Source: Sphingomonas sp. R647 (lineage in GTDB: Bacteria; Pseudomonadota; Alphaproteobacteria; Sphingomonadales; Sphingomonadaceae). Taken from it: DNA of 64,000 bases. The stretch spans positions 186,001-250,000 of the forward strand of contig NZ_JAIQXT010000002.1 in the NCBI RefSeq assembly GCF_020177055.1, in the 5' to 3' direction. Of this stretch, positions 47,157-56,682 are shown one piece after another. Under the pieces are notes generated by a model, which searched no databases, was not told the DNA's origin, and worked only from the letters and a program-made list of their open reading frames with translations. How positions within the stretch are numbered: position 1 is the stretch's first letter; every line of letters starts with the position of its first letter. The translations under genes and the position numbers were made by a program.

Positions 47157-47567
47157 ATGCAGACCGCCAAGACACGCCACCAATTCTATCTCCCGGATGA
47201 CCTGTCCGCGAAGCTCGATGCGCTGGCGGCGCAGCCCGGCTCGTCCAAGACCGTGATCCTCACGGACGCGCTCACCGCGTGGTTCGAGCGCCGGGCCAGT
47301 CACGAGCTCGACGATCGGTTCGGCGCCCGCCTCGACCGCCAGAGCCGCAGCGCCGATCGCATCGAGCAGAAGGTCGATTTCATGACCGAGGTGATCGGCC
47401 TTTTTGTCCGCCACCAGCTGACGCTCACGGCCCATCAGCCGCCGTTCGACGCGGAGACGCGGCAACTCGGCCAGCTTCGCTACGACCAGTTTGTGCAGCT
47501 CGTTGGTCAAATCCTGGCACGCGACGATGCGCGCCTGAGCGGCCGCAATCCCCGAAAAGAAGGATAG
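47157..47567 (+). CDS. CopG/RHH-type relaxosome accessory protein
   Basis: The 136-residue protein starts with a ribbon-helix-helix (RHQFYLPDDLSAKLDALAAQ, SSKTVILTDALTAWFERR) and has a helical C-terminus. It follows the relaxase by 74 bp. Such proteins bind oriT and assist the relaxase or repress its promoter. Confidence 0.8.
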   Translation: MQTAKTRHQFYLPDDLSAKLDALAAQPGSSKTVILTDALTAWFERRASHELDDRFGARLDRQSRSADRIEQKVDFMTEVIGLFVRHQLTLTAHQPPFDAETRQLGQLRYDQFVQLVGQILARDDARLSGRNPRKEG

Positions 47568-47571
47568 ACTC

Positions 47572-47973
47572 ATGGCAAAAGTTCAGAGCGAGCGGATCGC
47601 TGACATGGAGCCGCTCACCGTCCGAATTGCAGAGGCGTGCCGGATCACTGGGATCGGACGGTCCAAACTCTATGAGCTCATTGCCGCCGGCGAGATTGAG
47701 ACGATCAAGGTGGGGGCGATTACGCTTATCCCGCTTAACGGTATCCGGGCGCTGGTTGATCGCGGTCGTTCAGTCGAAGACAGCGCGTTCTCGCGGCGGC
47801 TGGAGGCTGCGATGCATTCCACGCTGGCACGCGGTATCATGACCGCCGCCCTGACGAACTTACCCCAAGGTATCCGGAGCGATCTTTCATCGTTGCACGA
47901 ACAGACGCGAGTTAAAGCTGAGGATGCAATCGTCGCCTGCATCGTCAAAGCGCTATATGCCTCGGAACTGTAA
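47572..47973 (+). CDS. Excisionase-like HTH protein
   Basis: The 133-residue protein has a MerR/HTH_17-type domain (LTVRIAEACRITGIGRSKLY, then ELIAAGEIETIKVG), as in excisionases. It starts 4 bp after the previous stop, so it is in the mobilization operon. The C-terminal half is helical and unrecognised. Confidence 0.8.
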   Translation: MAKVQSERIADMEPLTVRIAEACRITGIGRSKLYELIAAGEIETIKVGAITLIPLNGIRALVDRGRSVEDSAFSRRLEAAMHSTLARGIMTAALTNLPQGIRSDLSSLHEQTRVKAEDAIVACIVKALYASEL

Positions 47974-48128
47974 ATCTGCTGAGGGCTCCCTTGCCACCAA
48001 GTCCCAGTCGCTTGCCTTGTTCTGAAATCAATACGAGGGCAGTCGCTGGTTCAGCGGTGCAGTGCCGGGTTAAGCTTATATTCTCATGCCTCAGATTCGG
48101 GCTTTCCGCCCGCCCGTAGAGAGGTGCA

Positions 48129-49445
48129 TTGTCCCCTAAACAATCAGGGAGGGGCGGCTTGGCATACGATGAAGTAGAGGTGGGTCAGCTTTGCGTAAAC
48201 CAGGCGAATGATCGCCATGGCGAAGTAGGTAGCGAAAACCTCGCGATCGCGGAGCTGTTCAGGTTACATAACTCGCAGATGCGAAATCTTGCAGCAGACA
48301 TAGCAGCTGTCGGCGCGGTCTACGACCCGCCGCTGGTCATGCCCAGTGATGGTGGTTTCGTTGTGTTCGACGGCAACCGGCGGGTGACGTGCCTCAAGTT
48401 GCTGTTGGATCCCGCGCGTGCACCGACGGCTGATCTGCGCGCGCACTTCATGGCGCTCAGAAATGAAGCGGCCGCTGCGATCCCTGATCGGCTGTCCTGC
48501 CAGGTCGAGGAAGACCGGAACGTCATCGACAGTATCCTCTACCGGCGGCACACTGGCTCGCAACGAGGTGTCGGTCAGCTCGGATGGAACAACCGGGCGA
48601 AGCTCAATTTCGTCGAGCGGACGGGACAAGGCGGCGGCATCAACGTCGCAGCCGAGGTAGAACGCCTACTAGCGGAGGCCGACCGCCTGCCGGAAGGCGT
48701 CATTCCTTGGTCGACTTTAACTCGGCTTCTATCCTCAGAGGAGTTCCGAAATCGGGCTGGCATTAGCACCGCAGGGAGAAGATTTCGTCTCACCCATGAC
48801 CATGCGGCCGTCGCCGATGCGCTGCAGCGCATCTCCAGCGACCTCGCGAACCAAGTGGTTACTCTCGGCGACCTTTGGAACAATGAAGGGAAGCGGGCCT
48901 ACTTGAACCGCCTTCAGGACGAAGGAGTGCTTCCGGTCGAGAACGAGCGCTTGGTCGAGCCCCGCGATGTGGCGCGCGCGCCTCGCGGTCCCCGCCGAAA
49001 CGCGCCTCCGCCACGCCCGGCTCAGGCGACCTTTGTCCCGGCGGACGCGCCGCGAATCCAGTGGACCGCTGCGCAGCAACGGGTTCGGGCGATCTGGGAG
49101 GAGTTGCAATCTGTGACCCTGCGCGAGCATCCAAACGCCACCTCCGCGCTGATGCGCATTCTCCTCGAGCTCGCGGTCGAGAGCTACATCGCTGAGCACG
49201 GTCTCAACGTCCCGGACAATCTCTCTCGCAAGGTCGGTGCGGTGGCTGCAGATTTGCTGCAGCGTCAGATTATCGATCGAGCCTACTTCGACGAGTTGGA
49301 GCGTATTAGGCTGAATGATCAGCTCGTCTCGGTCGCTAGCATGCAGCGCTACATCCACTCGCCGGACTTCGCGCCGATGGAGAACGAGCTGAGGACCTAC
49401 TGGACGAGGCTCGGGCGCTTCCTCGTCGCGACGCTCAGCTGCTGA
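48129..49445 (+). CDS. ParB-fold DNA/nucleotide-binding protein, partner of HEPN-Toprim
   Basis: The 438-residue protein has a ParB-like N-terminal domain with the signature FVVFDGNRRVTCLKLLL and a helical C-terminus. The start is a TTG at 48129 after GAGAGG; no ATG fits. It is followed 8 bp later by the HEPN/Toprim gene, so they form a two-gene unit. A defence role is inferred from the partner and the island setting. Confidence 0.75.
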   Translation: MSPKQSGRGGLAYDEVEVGQLCVNQANDRHGEVGSENLAIAELFRLHNSQMRNLAADIAAVGAVYDPPLVMPSDGGFVVFDGNRRVTCLKLLLDPARAPTADLRAHFMALRNEAAAAIPDRLSCQVEEDRNVIDSILYRRHTGSQRGVGQLGWNNRAKLNFVERTGQGGGINVAAEVERLLAEADRLPEGVIPWSTLTRLLSSEEFRNRAGISTAGRRFRLTHDHAAVADALQRISSDLANQVVTLGDLWNNEGKRAYLNRLQDEGVLPVENERLVEPRDVARAPRGPRRNAPPPRPAQATFVPADAPRIQWTAAQQRVRAIWEELQSVTLREHPNATSALMRILLELAVESYIAEHGLNVPDNLSRKVGAVAADLLQRQIIDRAYFDELERIRLNDQLVSVASMQRYIHSPDFAPMENELRTYWTRLGRFLVATLSC

Positions 49446-49453
49446 CGGGTGAC

Positions 49454-50752
49454 ATGGGAACAGAAATTGACTTGGCGATCGACGGGATCACCCTCGACTG
49501 GGCTAAGAACTCAATGGGGATTGACTACGGTTCGCTCTTTCAGGCCGGGGACCTTGCCCATCGTCGGTCCGGTCAGATCGACTACGCGTATTGCGCGGAA
49601 AACCACATTGACACGACGTCTGCCGAGAGAGCGTTCGTGCGGCCGCTGGCCCGCGTTCTGCCGCGACTAGACATGCTCGGTCACGGAATCGCCGGTGCGC
49701 GGGTCGCCTACGAGGAGTCCGTTCGTCGGGCGCTTGAGCTTGCGAGAGACATCACATCGGTTGAATTGCCGACGGACCTCATGTCGTTCCAAGAATTCGT
49801 GAGCTTGTGCGGTCGATTTCCGCTCGCCAGTCTCGGCGATCAGGTCATCAAGTCAGCAGACGGGCCCTTGGCCTTGCCCGGGCGTTTCGCGGCGCATGCC
49901 GAGGAAATCCGCCGCATCCCCTCCGAACCCGACTATTATCCTTGGATGAGAGAGGGCGGTCGATCGGAGCGGGATTTCTTCGGGACCACCTTCTGCATCC
50001 TAGATTCTTATTCGATGCTTCAGGTCCTCGGTGCGGACGGGCGCAACGCCGATGCCGAACTCGTGTGGCTCTACGGCACACTAGTCGACAACGGATGGGA
50101 GGAGGAAGCATCGTTCGTCGCCGGGGCACCTCGCCACAAGCGTGTGCTAGTCGCGACAGAGGGGGCGTCCGATGCCAGGATCGTCCGACGGGGGCTTGAT
50201 GCACTGCGTCCCGACATCGCCGACTTCTTCCGCTTCATCGATGTGAACGAGAGTCACCCGTTCTGGGGGACCGGGAGCCTTGTCAAGTTTGCCGAAGGCT
50301 TGGTCCGGATCGACGTTCAGAACCAAATCCTGTTCCTTCTCGACAACGATACGGAAGGCAGAGACGCCGAACGGCGGCTGCAAGCGCTCGGCATGCCGAC
50401 TAATATGCGCGCCATGGTGCTCCCGGATCATCCGTCGCTCCGCGACTTCCCTTCGCTGGGGCCGCAGGGGATGTCGTCGGGCGACATCAACGGGCGGGCG
50501 GCGGCTATCGAATGCTATCTGGATTTGGCGCTTCCGAGTTATCCGCCGGCAAAGGTCGTCTGGAGCAACTACAAAAAAGAGGTGGATGCCTGGCAAGGCG
50601 CGCTGGAGCACAAGGGCTCGTACGCTAAGCACTTCTTCGACCAGTCGGATGGGCAGCTGCGCTCCGGAGGCTACGACATTTCGAAGCTCGAAGCAGTGCT
50701 AGACGCCCTCGTTACGGAGGCAACCATCCTTGTTGCGCAGGCCTCGCTGTGA
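49454..50752 (+). CDS. HEPN/Toprim-domain protein
   Basis: The 432-residue protein starts with the HEPN/Toprim N-terminal domain (MGTEIDLAIDGITLDWAKNS, then MGIDYGSLFQ). A Toprim domain follows, with RVLVATEGASD (catalytic Glu near 235) and FLLDNDTEGRD (DxD-like, near 295). Toprim nucleases of this kind cut nucleic acid in several defence systems. It is co-transcribed with the ParB-fold protein. Confidence 0.83.
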   Translation: MGTEIDLAIDGITLDWAKNSMGIDYGSLFQAGDLAHRRSGQIDYAYCAENHIDTTSAERAFVRPLARVLPRLDMLGHGIAGARVAYEESVRRALELARDITSVELPTDLMSFQEFVSLCGRFPLASLGDQVIKSADGPLALPGRFAAHAEEIRRIPSEPDYYPWMREGGRSERDFFGTTFCILDSYSMLQVLGADGRNADAELVWLYGTLVDNGWEEEASFVAGAPRHKRVLVATEGASDARIVRRGLDALRPDIADFFRFIDVNESHPFWGTGSLVKFAEGLVRIDVQNQILFLLDNDTEGRDAERRLQALGMPTNMRAMVLPDHPSLRDFPSLGPQGMSSGDINGRAAAIECYLDLALPSYPPAKVVWSNYKKEVDAWQGALEHKGSYAKHFFDQSDGQLRSGGYDISKLEAVLDALVTEATILVAQASL

Positions 50753-51294
50753 ACGGAATTAGGAGTGCAACTCGCGGCTGTCCGGTGGCGGCCGTTGTGG
50801 CGCAACTTCGCGAGAGGGACGGCTGCTTTCATCTTGCTACGACCTCTAACCCGACACTCTCCTCCGGCCTACTTTCTGCCGTCGAGGCCAAGCGCAGAAT
50901 GATGATCGCTTCTGGGCCGACTGCGGGCAGAGCGCTTTTGGGCGGTCAGCAGCACGAAGCAGACGCTCGATAAGAAACCTCAAGCGTCGCGTTGCCCCAC
51001 ATGCGGTCGTTGAACGCCGTGTAGCTGCCTGACGAAAGCGCACGTTCGTTCAGGCGTAGCGCGCTGCGCGAAACCGGCCATCCGTGCACCGCGGCGATGC
51101 TCAAAGGCTTTATGACGATGGTCGCACGCCGCGACTCGTCTGGAATGTCGGCTGAGTTGCAGCCCACGAGCGGGCATTTCAATCCATTGCAACCCTCGCG
51201 GGTCCGTCGCCGCACTATGTCTCGGCGGTCCTTTCACGTGATGGTACTTTCGTGTGGGCGTTTCGTGCGGTACTGATGAACGACACCAGCGGCG
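50753..51294. other. Intergenic gap before the DUF262 operon
   Basis: I see no supported gene in these 540 bp. Short frames on both strands have no family features. It probably contains the promoter of the DUF262 operon. Confidence 0.5.
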
Positions 51295-52458
51295 ATGAGC
51301 GAACCATTTGTGATTGAAGCAGAGCCTGACATTGAGGATATCTCCGGTCTCGAGAACGAGGTCGCCGACGCGCCTGATCTGCTGAAACCATGGGATCCGC
51401 AGCAGATTCGCATCACAACCAAGACCTTTACGATCCGCGAGATATTCAATCAGATCGAGGAGCATGAGATCGATCTTGCTCCTGACTTTCAGCGCAGCTT
51501 TGTATGGAAGCCGAAGAAGCAGGTTCTTCTGATCGAGTCGATCATTCTTGGCATCCCGCTGCCAGCGTTTTATTTCAATCAGGACGAATTTGGAGCCTAT
51601 CAGGTCATCGACGGCGTCCAGCGGTTGACAACGATCCGCCTGTTCATGGCAAATGAGCTGTCGCTAGAAGAAACGCACCTTGCGTACTTGAAGGATTTGA
51701 CGGGCCAGACTTTCGGCAGCCTCGAAGCGCCAATCAAACGTCGTTTCTCAGCCACCCAAATCGTTGCTCACGTGATCGAACCGCAGACGCCTGCGGAACT
51801 CAAGTTCGATATCTTCAATCGCGTCAACACGGGCGGCGAGCCACTCTCGCCGCAGGAGATACGGCATTGCATGAGCAAGGAGCCGTCGCGCCTGCTGCTC
51901 AACGATCTCATCACGCGCCCCAGTTTCGACGCCGCCACAGGCTATTTCTTCTTTTCACGCGATCCATCCGGGGCTCGGATCAGGGACAATCGGCGAATGG
52001 CTGATCGGGAGCTTGCCCTTCGCTTTTGCGCCTTCCGGACGTCCACGATCGCCGATTACGAAGACGCGAGTAGCCTCGATGGTTTTCTCCTCGACTTCAC
52101 GCGCCGGATAGACTTCGAACTTACGGACGCGGAGCGAACCGCGCTGAGCGCAGCGTTCGAACGAGCGATGACGAACTGCAAGGAAATCCTAGGTGATGCC
52201 GCATTTCGCCGGTGGAGGCCCGCGGCCCCGCGTCGAGGCCCTATCAATCGCGCCGTTTTCGAATCGCAGGCTGTGGCCTTGGCGGACTATACGCTAGACG
52301 AACTGCTCCCCCATGCCGCGGTGATCAAGGACGCCTTCCGTTCTCTCTTCGATTTGGAGGAATATGACAGCGCGGTACGTTTCGGGACGGGCGACCCGCG
52401 TAAGATCGAGCGACGGCTTGGGATCACCAAGGCGACGATCGAGATGATACTCGCATGA
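51295..52458 (+). CDS. DUF262-domain protein
   Basis: The 387-residue protein carries the DUF262 (GmrSD N-terminal-like, ParB-related) signatures: DLAPDFQRSFVWKPKKQVLL, YQVIDGVQRLTTIRLFM and FDIFNRVNTGGEPLSPQEIR. In other proteins this domain hydrolyses nucleotides and controls nuclease activity. There is no C-terminal DUF1524 HNH nuclease, so an effector must be elsewhere. The stop overlaps the next start (ATGA). Confidence 0.88.
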   Translation: MSEPFVIEAEPDIEDISGLENEVADAPDLLKPWDPQQIRITTKTFTIREIFNQIEEHEIDLAPDFQRSFVWKPKKQVLLIESIILGIPLPAFYFNQDEFGAYQVIDGVQRLTTIRLFMANELSLEETHLAYLKDLTGQTFGSLEAPIKRRFSATQIVAHVIEPQTPAELKFDIFNRVNTGGEPLSPQEIRHCMSKEPSRLLLNDLITRPSFDAATGYFFFSRDPSGARIRDNRRMADRELALRFCAFRTSTIADYEDASSLDGFLLDFTRRIDFELTDAERTALSAAFERAMTNCKEILGDAAFRRWRPAAPRRGPINRAVFESQAVALADYTLDELLPHAAVIKDAFRSLFDLEEYDSAVRFGTGDPRKIERRLGITKATIEMILA

Positions 52459-53546
52459 TCGATCGCGTCATCATCGACGGCTTCAAGCGCTTCGAGAACG
52501 AAGAATTCGAGTTCCGCAACCTCACCGTTCTCGCCGGACGTAACGGCGCTGGTAAGACATCGCTGATCCATTCCCTGCTTCTCGTTGAGAACGCAATCCG
52601 GCGTAATGACGGTACGGCTCAGCTAAACGGGCCTTATGATCTCGAGCTTGGCTGGTTTGAGGATTTGGTCAACATCAATCGCTTTGGCACGAACCCGGAG
52701 TTTGTTATCGGTCTGGAAGCCGACGGGGGTGAAACGACGTGGACCTTCAGTAAGGGCGACACGAACCTCTACGCCGCCGTCAAGCGATCCGGTGAAGGTC
52801 GAATCCCTTCTTTTTCCACTAACCCTCGCAGCTTTCAGTATATTTCCGCTGAACGTTTGGGCCCTCGGCTGACCCAACGATCGTCGGCAAAGCCTGCAAT
52901 GCTGCTTGAGGTCGGCCATACCGGCGCACATGTCGCGCAAGTCATCGAGCGACTCATTCCCTACAGCGTCCCGGTGGCGCGGTTGGCTGGCGATAAATCG
53001 AGGGGGCCGACGCTCCTCAAGGACCAGACCGAGTTCTGGCTGACCGATATCGTGCGCCCTACGGCTCTCGATACCAGCGAACTCGCAGGCACCGATGTGA
53101 TCGCGCTGCGCTTTAAAACTCCGGAAGGTGACTGGGTGCGCCCGACCAATATGGGGTTCGGCGTCAGCTATGCGCTCCCGATCATCGTCGCGGCGCTGAC
53201 CGCGAGCGACGGCGGGCTGCTGATCGTCGAGAATCCCGAGGCCCATCTTCACCCCGGCGGACAATCCGAGATGGGCCGCTTCCTTGCCCAAATGGCAGCA
53301 AGCGGCCTTCAAGTAATCGTAGAGACGCATTCGGATCATGTCTTGAACGGCATCCGCCTGGCGATCGGCGGAGGTGCTTCGCTTGTTTCCGACCAAGCGG
53401 TGGTCCATTATTTCCCTGACGGGGAACAGGCCCCTCAGAAGCTCACTTTCACGCGGGGCGGCAGCTTTCTGGACTGGCCTTCGGGTTTCTTTGACCAGTA
53501 CCGGATCGACGTCGCTAAGCTGACCCAGCTCCCCCGTCTGCCGTGA
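52455..53546 (+). CDS. SMC/OLD-like AAA ATPase (DUF3696 type)
   Basis: The 363-residue protein has Walker A AGRNGAGKTSL near residue 30, GFGVSYALPII as signature region, Walker B LLIVENPEAHLHP near 255 and the His-switch VIVETHSDHVLNG. This is the compact ABC-type ATPase of the DUF3696/OLD group. It overlaps both neighbours by 4 bp, so the three genes are translationally coupled. Confidence 0.87.
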   Translation: MIDRVIIDGFKRFENEEFEFRNLTVLAGRNGAGKTSLIHSLLLVENAIRRNDGTAQLNGPYDLELGWFEDLVNINRFGTNPEFVIGLEADGGETTWTFSKGDTNLYAAVKRSGEGRIPSFSTNPRSFQYISAERLGPRLTQRSSAKPAMLLEVGHTGAHVAQVIERLIPYSVPVARLAGDKSRGPTLLKDQTEFWLTDIVRPTALDTSELAGTDVIALRFKTPEGDWVRPTNMGFGVSYALPIIVAALTASDGGLLIVENPEAHLHPGGQSEMGRFLAQMAASGLQVIVETHSDHVLNGIRLAIGGGASLVSDQAVVHYFPDGEQAPQKLTFTRGGSFLDWPSGFFDQYRIDVAKLTQLPRLP

Positions 53547-54493
53547 CCGTGTTCCGGTTCGCTATCGACGAGCGATCATTTCAACTTACTGGTTTGCCGG
53601 CCGATCAAGTCGCGCCGGCTATCAAGGCATTGATAGACTTGCTGCGCGAAGTGACGAACGCCGGCCACAGGGTGTGCTTCGACCCAGACATGTTCACAAT
53701 GCCGATCTGGGGCGGTCTCAGCTTCTATGAGCTGTTCACGGCCGGAACGGTCGGACTCTCGGTTGAGGATCAGATCGCAGCGACCACCTACTTTGCCACG
53801 ATCGTTAGATGGGACGATGTCAATGGTCCGGCGCCGGCCGCGCTCGACGTATCGGTATCCGGCGGTCCCATGGAGACCTCTGGAACGCTCGCGTGGGCGC
53901 ATACTCGTGCGTCGCTGAAGTTGAGCGCGGCGGCTTGCATCTCCTGCGCTGCGACAAGGCCCCTCGGGTTAAACGATGTTCAGCTGATTGGGGGGGGGCT
54001 CGAGAAAATTTGGTTCGTCAACGATATGGCGGGCGTCCGGAATTTTTTCCGCGATTTGCTTTCTGTTCATGCAGGGGCACCAGCCGATCTCGAGCTGCTC
54101 GCAAGTGATGCGTTCCCGGAACTGGCGTTCGTTAACGGGAGCTTCGCGGGCATCAAAAGCATGAGCCGGGGGCTGCCGCAGATCGCTCCAGACATTGTCC
54201 GTCATCTGGGGGCGTTGTCCGACTATGGGCAGGCAGTGTTTCAGGCGGCTTGGATCGACGCGGAGGCGAGCTTCGGCGCGAGGGGGGTCAGTCTCTCCGA
54301 CGAGAACGGCAAGACCAAGCAGAACAAGGTTGCGCGGAAAGAGCGTGCACGAGAAATCGACGGTCAAGAGATACTGTTCTGGTGGCATACGAAAATTGAA
54401 CCAGACCGAGATCGGATCCATTTCAACCCTGATCGCGTGCCGGGCGGTGGCAAGATCCTGATTGGGATCTTTTGCCGTCATCTAACTAACTAG
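53543..54493 (+). CDS. Unknown third component of the DUF262/ATPase operon
   Basis: The 316-residue protein starts with a GTG that overlaps the ATPase stop. I do not recognise the first 250 residues. The C-terminus (WWHTKIEPDRDRIHFNPDRV, then ILIGIFCRHL) resembles a short motif found at the ends of several ATPase-associated proteins. It could be the effector of the system; no catalytic motif is certain. Confidence 0.7.
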   Translation: MTVFRFAIDERSFQLTGLPADQVAPAIKALIDLLREVTNAGHRVCFDPDMFTMPIWGGLSFYELFTAGTVGLSVEDQIAATTYFATIVRWDDVNGPAPAALDVSVSGGPMETSGTLAWAHTRASLKLSAAACISCAATRPLGLNDVQLIGGGLEKIWFVNDMAGVRNFFRDLLSVHAGAPADLELLASDAFPELAFVNGSFAGIKSMSRGLPQIAPDIVRHLGALSDYGQAVFQAAWIDAEASFGARGVSLSDENGKTKQNKVARKERAREIDGQEILFWWHTKIEPDRDRIHFNPDRVPGGGKILIGIFCRHLTN

Positions 54494-55045
54494 ACGGGCA
54501 GCTTTCGAATAAGGCTCCTAGGCTTACGGTCACGGTCCGACCACGGCGACTGCGAGAGTAGAGGAAGGCATGCGGCCCCTTGATCCGATGATGACACCGG
54601 GCGATAGAGCTGATCCCCCTGATGCGCACCTCAGCCGCAGCCCTCCACCTTCGATTTCAGCGAATCATCGATCACCGACGCCACGGCAGTCGCCGAGACA
54701 ATCTCCCGTGATGGCTCACTCCAGCGTGATACGCTCCTGTGCACAAACAGCTGCTTGTTGATCCCACTTCTTCAAATCGGTCCACCTGATTTCCACCAAT
54801 GGTGTCCGTTTGACGCCGCGTGAGCGAAATGGCGACATTTGGGACTGGAGGTGTGTGTCCTAGGAAAAACTGGGCTTACGGCGCGAATCAGACATTCGCA
54901 GTACGTTGACCACGCATCGACAAACTGGACCGCAGGTCCGGAACAATCCATGAAAATTCGCCGATTTCCAGCCACGGTTCTGCAGTAAATTTGCAGCAAA
55001 TTGCAAACTGATAAAGATTGGGTGCCGGTAAGTCATTGAAATCGC
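54494..55045. other. Right-end region of island 2 without a gene
   Basis: This 550-bp stretch lies between the last cargo gene and the attachment core. It holds the arm-type repeat TGCAGTAAATTTGCAGCAA at 54981-54999, the partner of 34891-34909. No gene is supported. Confidence 0.6.
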
Positions 55046-55089
55046 TGGTGACCCCTACGAGAATCGAACTCGTGTTTTCGCCGTGAGAG
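55046..55089. repeat. 44-bp attachment core, right end of island 2
   Basis: This is identical to 34735-34778 and forms the 3' part of the intact tRNA-Glu. With its partner it delimits a 20.3-kb element. Confidence 0.92.
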
Positions 55090-55120
55090 GGCGACGTCCT
55101 AACCGCTAGACGAAGGGGCC
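55046..55120 (-). tRNA. tRNA-Glu (anticodon CTC), CCA encoded
   Basis: On the minus strand from 55120 the acceptor GGCCCCT pairs with AGGGGTC (one G-T pair). The anticodon stem TCGCC/GGCGA carries the loop CTCTCAC, giving anticodon CTC. The T-arm is ACGAG-TTCGATT-CTCGT, and the 3' end is A followed by encoded CCA (55046-55048). It is the integration target of island 2 and probably of island 1. Confidence 0.95.
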
Positions 55121-55231
55121 ATATGAGCGGAACCGGCGCCTTTATCGGGGGGCGGGCGGGGCGTCAAGCGGGGGGCGTGAAAACAAATGGCGGGGTGGCG
55201 TTCGCGCCATTCGCGCCCTATCTGGCTTCGA

Positions 55232-55768
55232 ATGGCGCGTTCTACCCGATCGATGGACTGGGGCTTCCCCCGCTGGCGTGCCTATGGCAGCGAGCGCGAA
55301 GCGGTGAAGGTGCGCCTGTGCGACCGGCATGGCTGCGAGCTGCCGGGCGACCGCCCCGCGCCCAAATCGCCCAACAGCCCGGAGCGCTGGTATTTCTGCG
55401 AAACGCATGCCGGCGAATACAACCGCAACTGGAATTACTTCGAGGGGCTGACCGCCGAGGAAGCGGCCGAGCGCGAGGCGCAGGAGCGCCGCGACGCTGG
55501 CGATTTCTCCGAAAGCCGCCACAATGAATGGGCCGGACCCGGCGACGGCAGCCGCTCGCGCGACGAGATGCGCGCGCTCGACGTGCTCAAGCTCGATCCC
55601 GATGCGGATTTCGAGGCAGTGCGTGCGGCGTGGCGCAAGCTCGCCAAGGAAAACCACCCCGATGTCCGCCCCGGCGATGCCGATGCGGCGAAGCGGTTTC
55701 AGGCGATCCAGACCGCCTATGAAGTGCTGCGCGCTGCCGAGGAGCGGCGGCAGTGGCGGCCTGATTGA
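55232..55768 (+). CDS. DnaJ-domain protein
   Basis: The 178-residue protein has a C-terminal J domain (ALDVLKLDPDADFEAVRAAW, then KLAKENHPDVRPG with the HPD motif). The N-terminal part has paired Cys/His motifs (LCDRHGCELPG and WYFCETHAGEYN) that could bind metal. The ATG at 55232 was chosen over 55187 because the family begins with a MARSTRS-like sequence. It overlaps the next gene by 4 bp. Confidence 0.85.
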   Translation: MARSTRSMDWGFPRWRAYGSEREAVKVRLCDRHGCELPGDRPAPKSPNSPERWYFCETHAGEYNRNWNYFEGLTAEEAAEREAQERRDAGDFSESRHNEWAGPGDGSRSRDEMRALDVLKLDPDADFEAVRAAWRKLAKENHPDVRPGDADAAKRFQAIQTAYEVLRAAEERRQWRPD

Positions 55769-56064
55769 AGACCCGCGTCCAGTCCAACTGGTCGAATGCC
55801 GTGCTCGTCTGCGCCAAATGCTCGAAAAAGCTGGATGGCGGGTTCGGGCCAAAGGGCAAGCAGTCGCTGGGCAAGGCGCTGCGCAAACAGCTGCATCTCA
55901 AAAAGGGGCGCAAGGCTGCGGCGGGGGTCCTCGACGTCAAATGCCTGGGCGTGTGCCCGCGCGGCGCGGTCACGGTGGTCAATGGCGCGGCGAGTCGGGA
56001 GTGGCTGCTGGTCCCGGCTGGTGCCGATCTCGATACCGTCGCCGGTGAACTCGGCCTTTCCTGA
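55765..56064 (+). CDS. (2Fe-2S) ferredoxin-like protein
   Basis: The 99-residue protein starts with a TTG that overlaps the previous stop (TTGA). Two Cys pairs, VCAKCSKK and KCLGVCPRG, match the thioredoxin-like (2Fe-2S) ferredoxin fold. The function is unknown; the overlap with the DnaJ-domain gene suggests a common operon, perhaps in Fe-S or protein quality control. Confidence 0.75.
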   Translation: MKTRVQSNWSNAVLVCAKCSKKLDGGFGPKGKQSLGKALRKQLHLKKGRKAAAGVLDVKCLGVCPRGAVTVVNGAASREWLLVPAGADLDTVAGELGLS

Positions 56065-56109
56065 TCGTCCCCGCTTGCGCCGGACCACAGCTTCGCTACG
56101 GTTCGCCGC

Positions 56110-56682
56110 GTGACGCCGTCATCGCCCTCCGCAATTCTCGCGCGCAAGCGGCTGGCCGATGCGCTGATTTCCGTCGGCCGCGGCGACCGCGCCGCGCTCG
56201 CAGAGGTCTATAATCTCACCAGCGCGAAGCTATTCGGCATTTGCCTGCGTATCTGCGGAAGCCGGGAGGAAGCGGAGGACGTGGTGCAGGAAGTCTATGT
56301 GAAGGTGTGGCAGCGGGCGGGGCGGTTCGACCCTGAACGCGCCAGCCCGATCACCTGGCTTGCCGCCATCGCCCGCAACAGCGCGATCGACCGGCTGCGC
56401 GCCCGGCCAGCGATGGCCGCCGCGCCGATCGAGGCTGCTGCCTATGTTGCCGATGATGCCCCCGCCGCCGATACCGCGATCGAGGATGCACAGGAGCAGG
56501 GCCGCATGCGCGCCTGTCTCGACGCATTGGAGCAGCGCGCGTCGTCAGCGATCCGCGCCGCCTTTTTCGGCGGGCTGACCTATGCCGAGCTGGCGGAGCG
56601 CGACCGGGTGCCGCTTGGCACGATGAAGACGTGGATCCGCCGTGGCCTGCTTCAGCTGAGGACGTGCCTGGGCGATGGTTGA
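56110..56682 (+). CDS. ECF-type sigma-70 factor
   Basis: The 190-residue protein has region 2 (ICGSREEAEDVVQEVYVKVW) and region 4 (AAFFGGLTYAELAERDRVPL, then GTMKTWIRRG). The start is a GTG with a poor ribosome site. It overlaps the anti-sigma gene by 8 bp, the usual arrangement of a sigma/anti-sigma pair. Confidence 0.92.
   Translation: MTPSSPSAILARKRLADALISVGRGDRAALAEVYNLTSAKLFGICLRICGSREEAEDVVQEVYVKVWQRAGRFDPERASPITWLAAIARNSAIDRLRARPAMAAAPIEAAAYVADDAPAADTAIEDAQEQGRMRACLDALEQRASSAIRAAFFGGLTYAELAERDRVPLGTMKTWIRRGLLQLRTCLGDG

Noticed and set aside
50749..50973. Small gene overlapping the HEPN/Toprim stop
   Set aside because: It begins with a GTG at an overlap but has no recognisable sequence features and no conserved partner.
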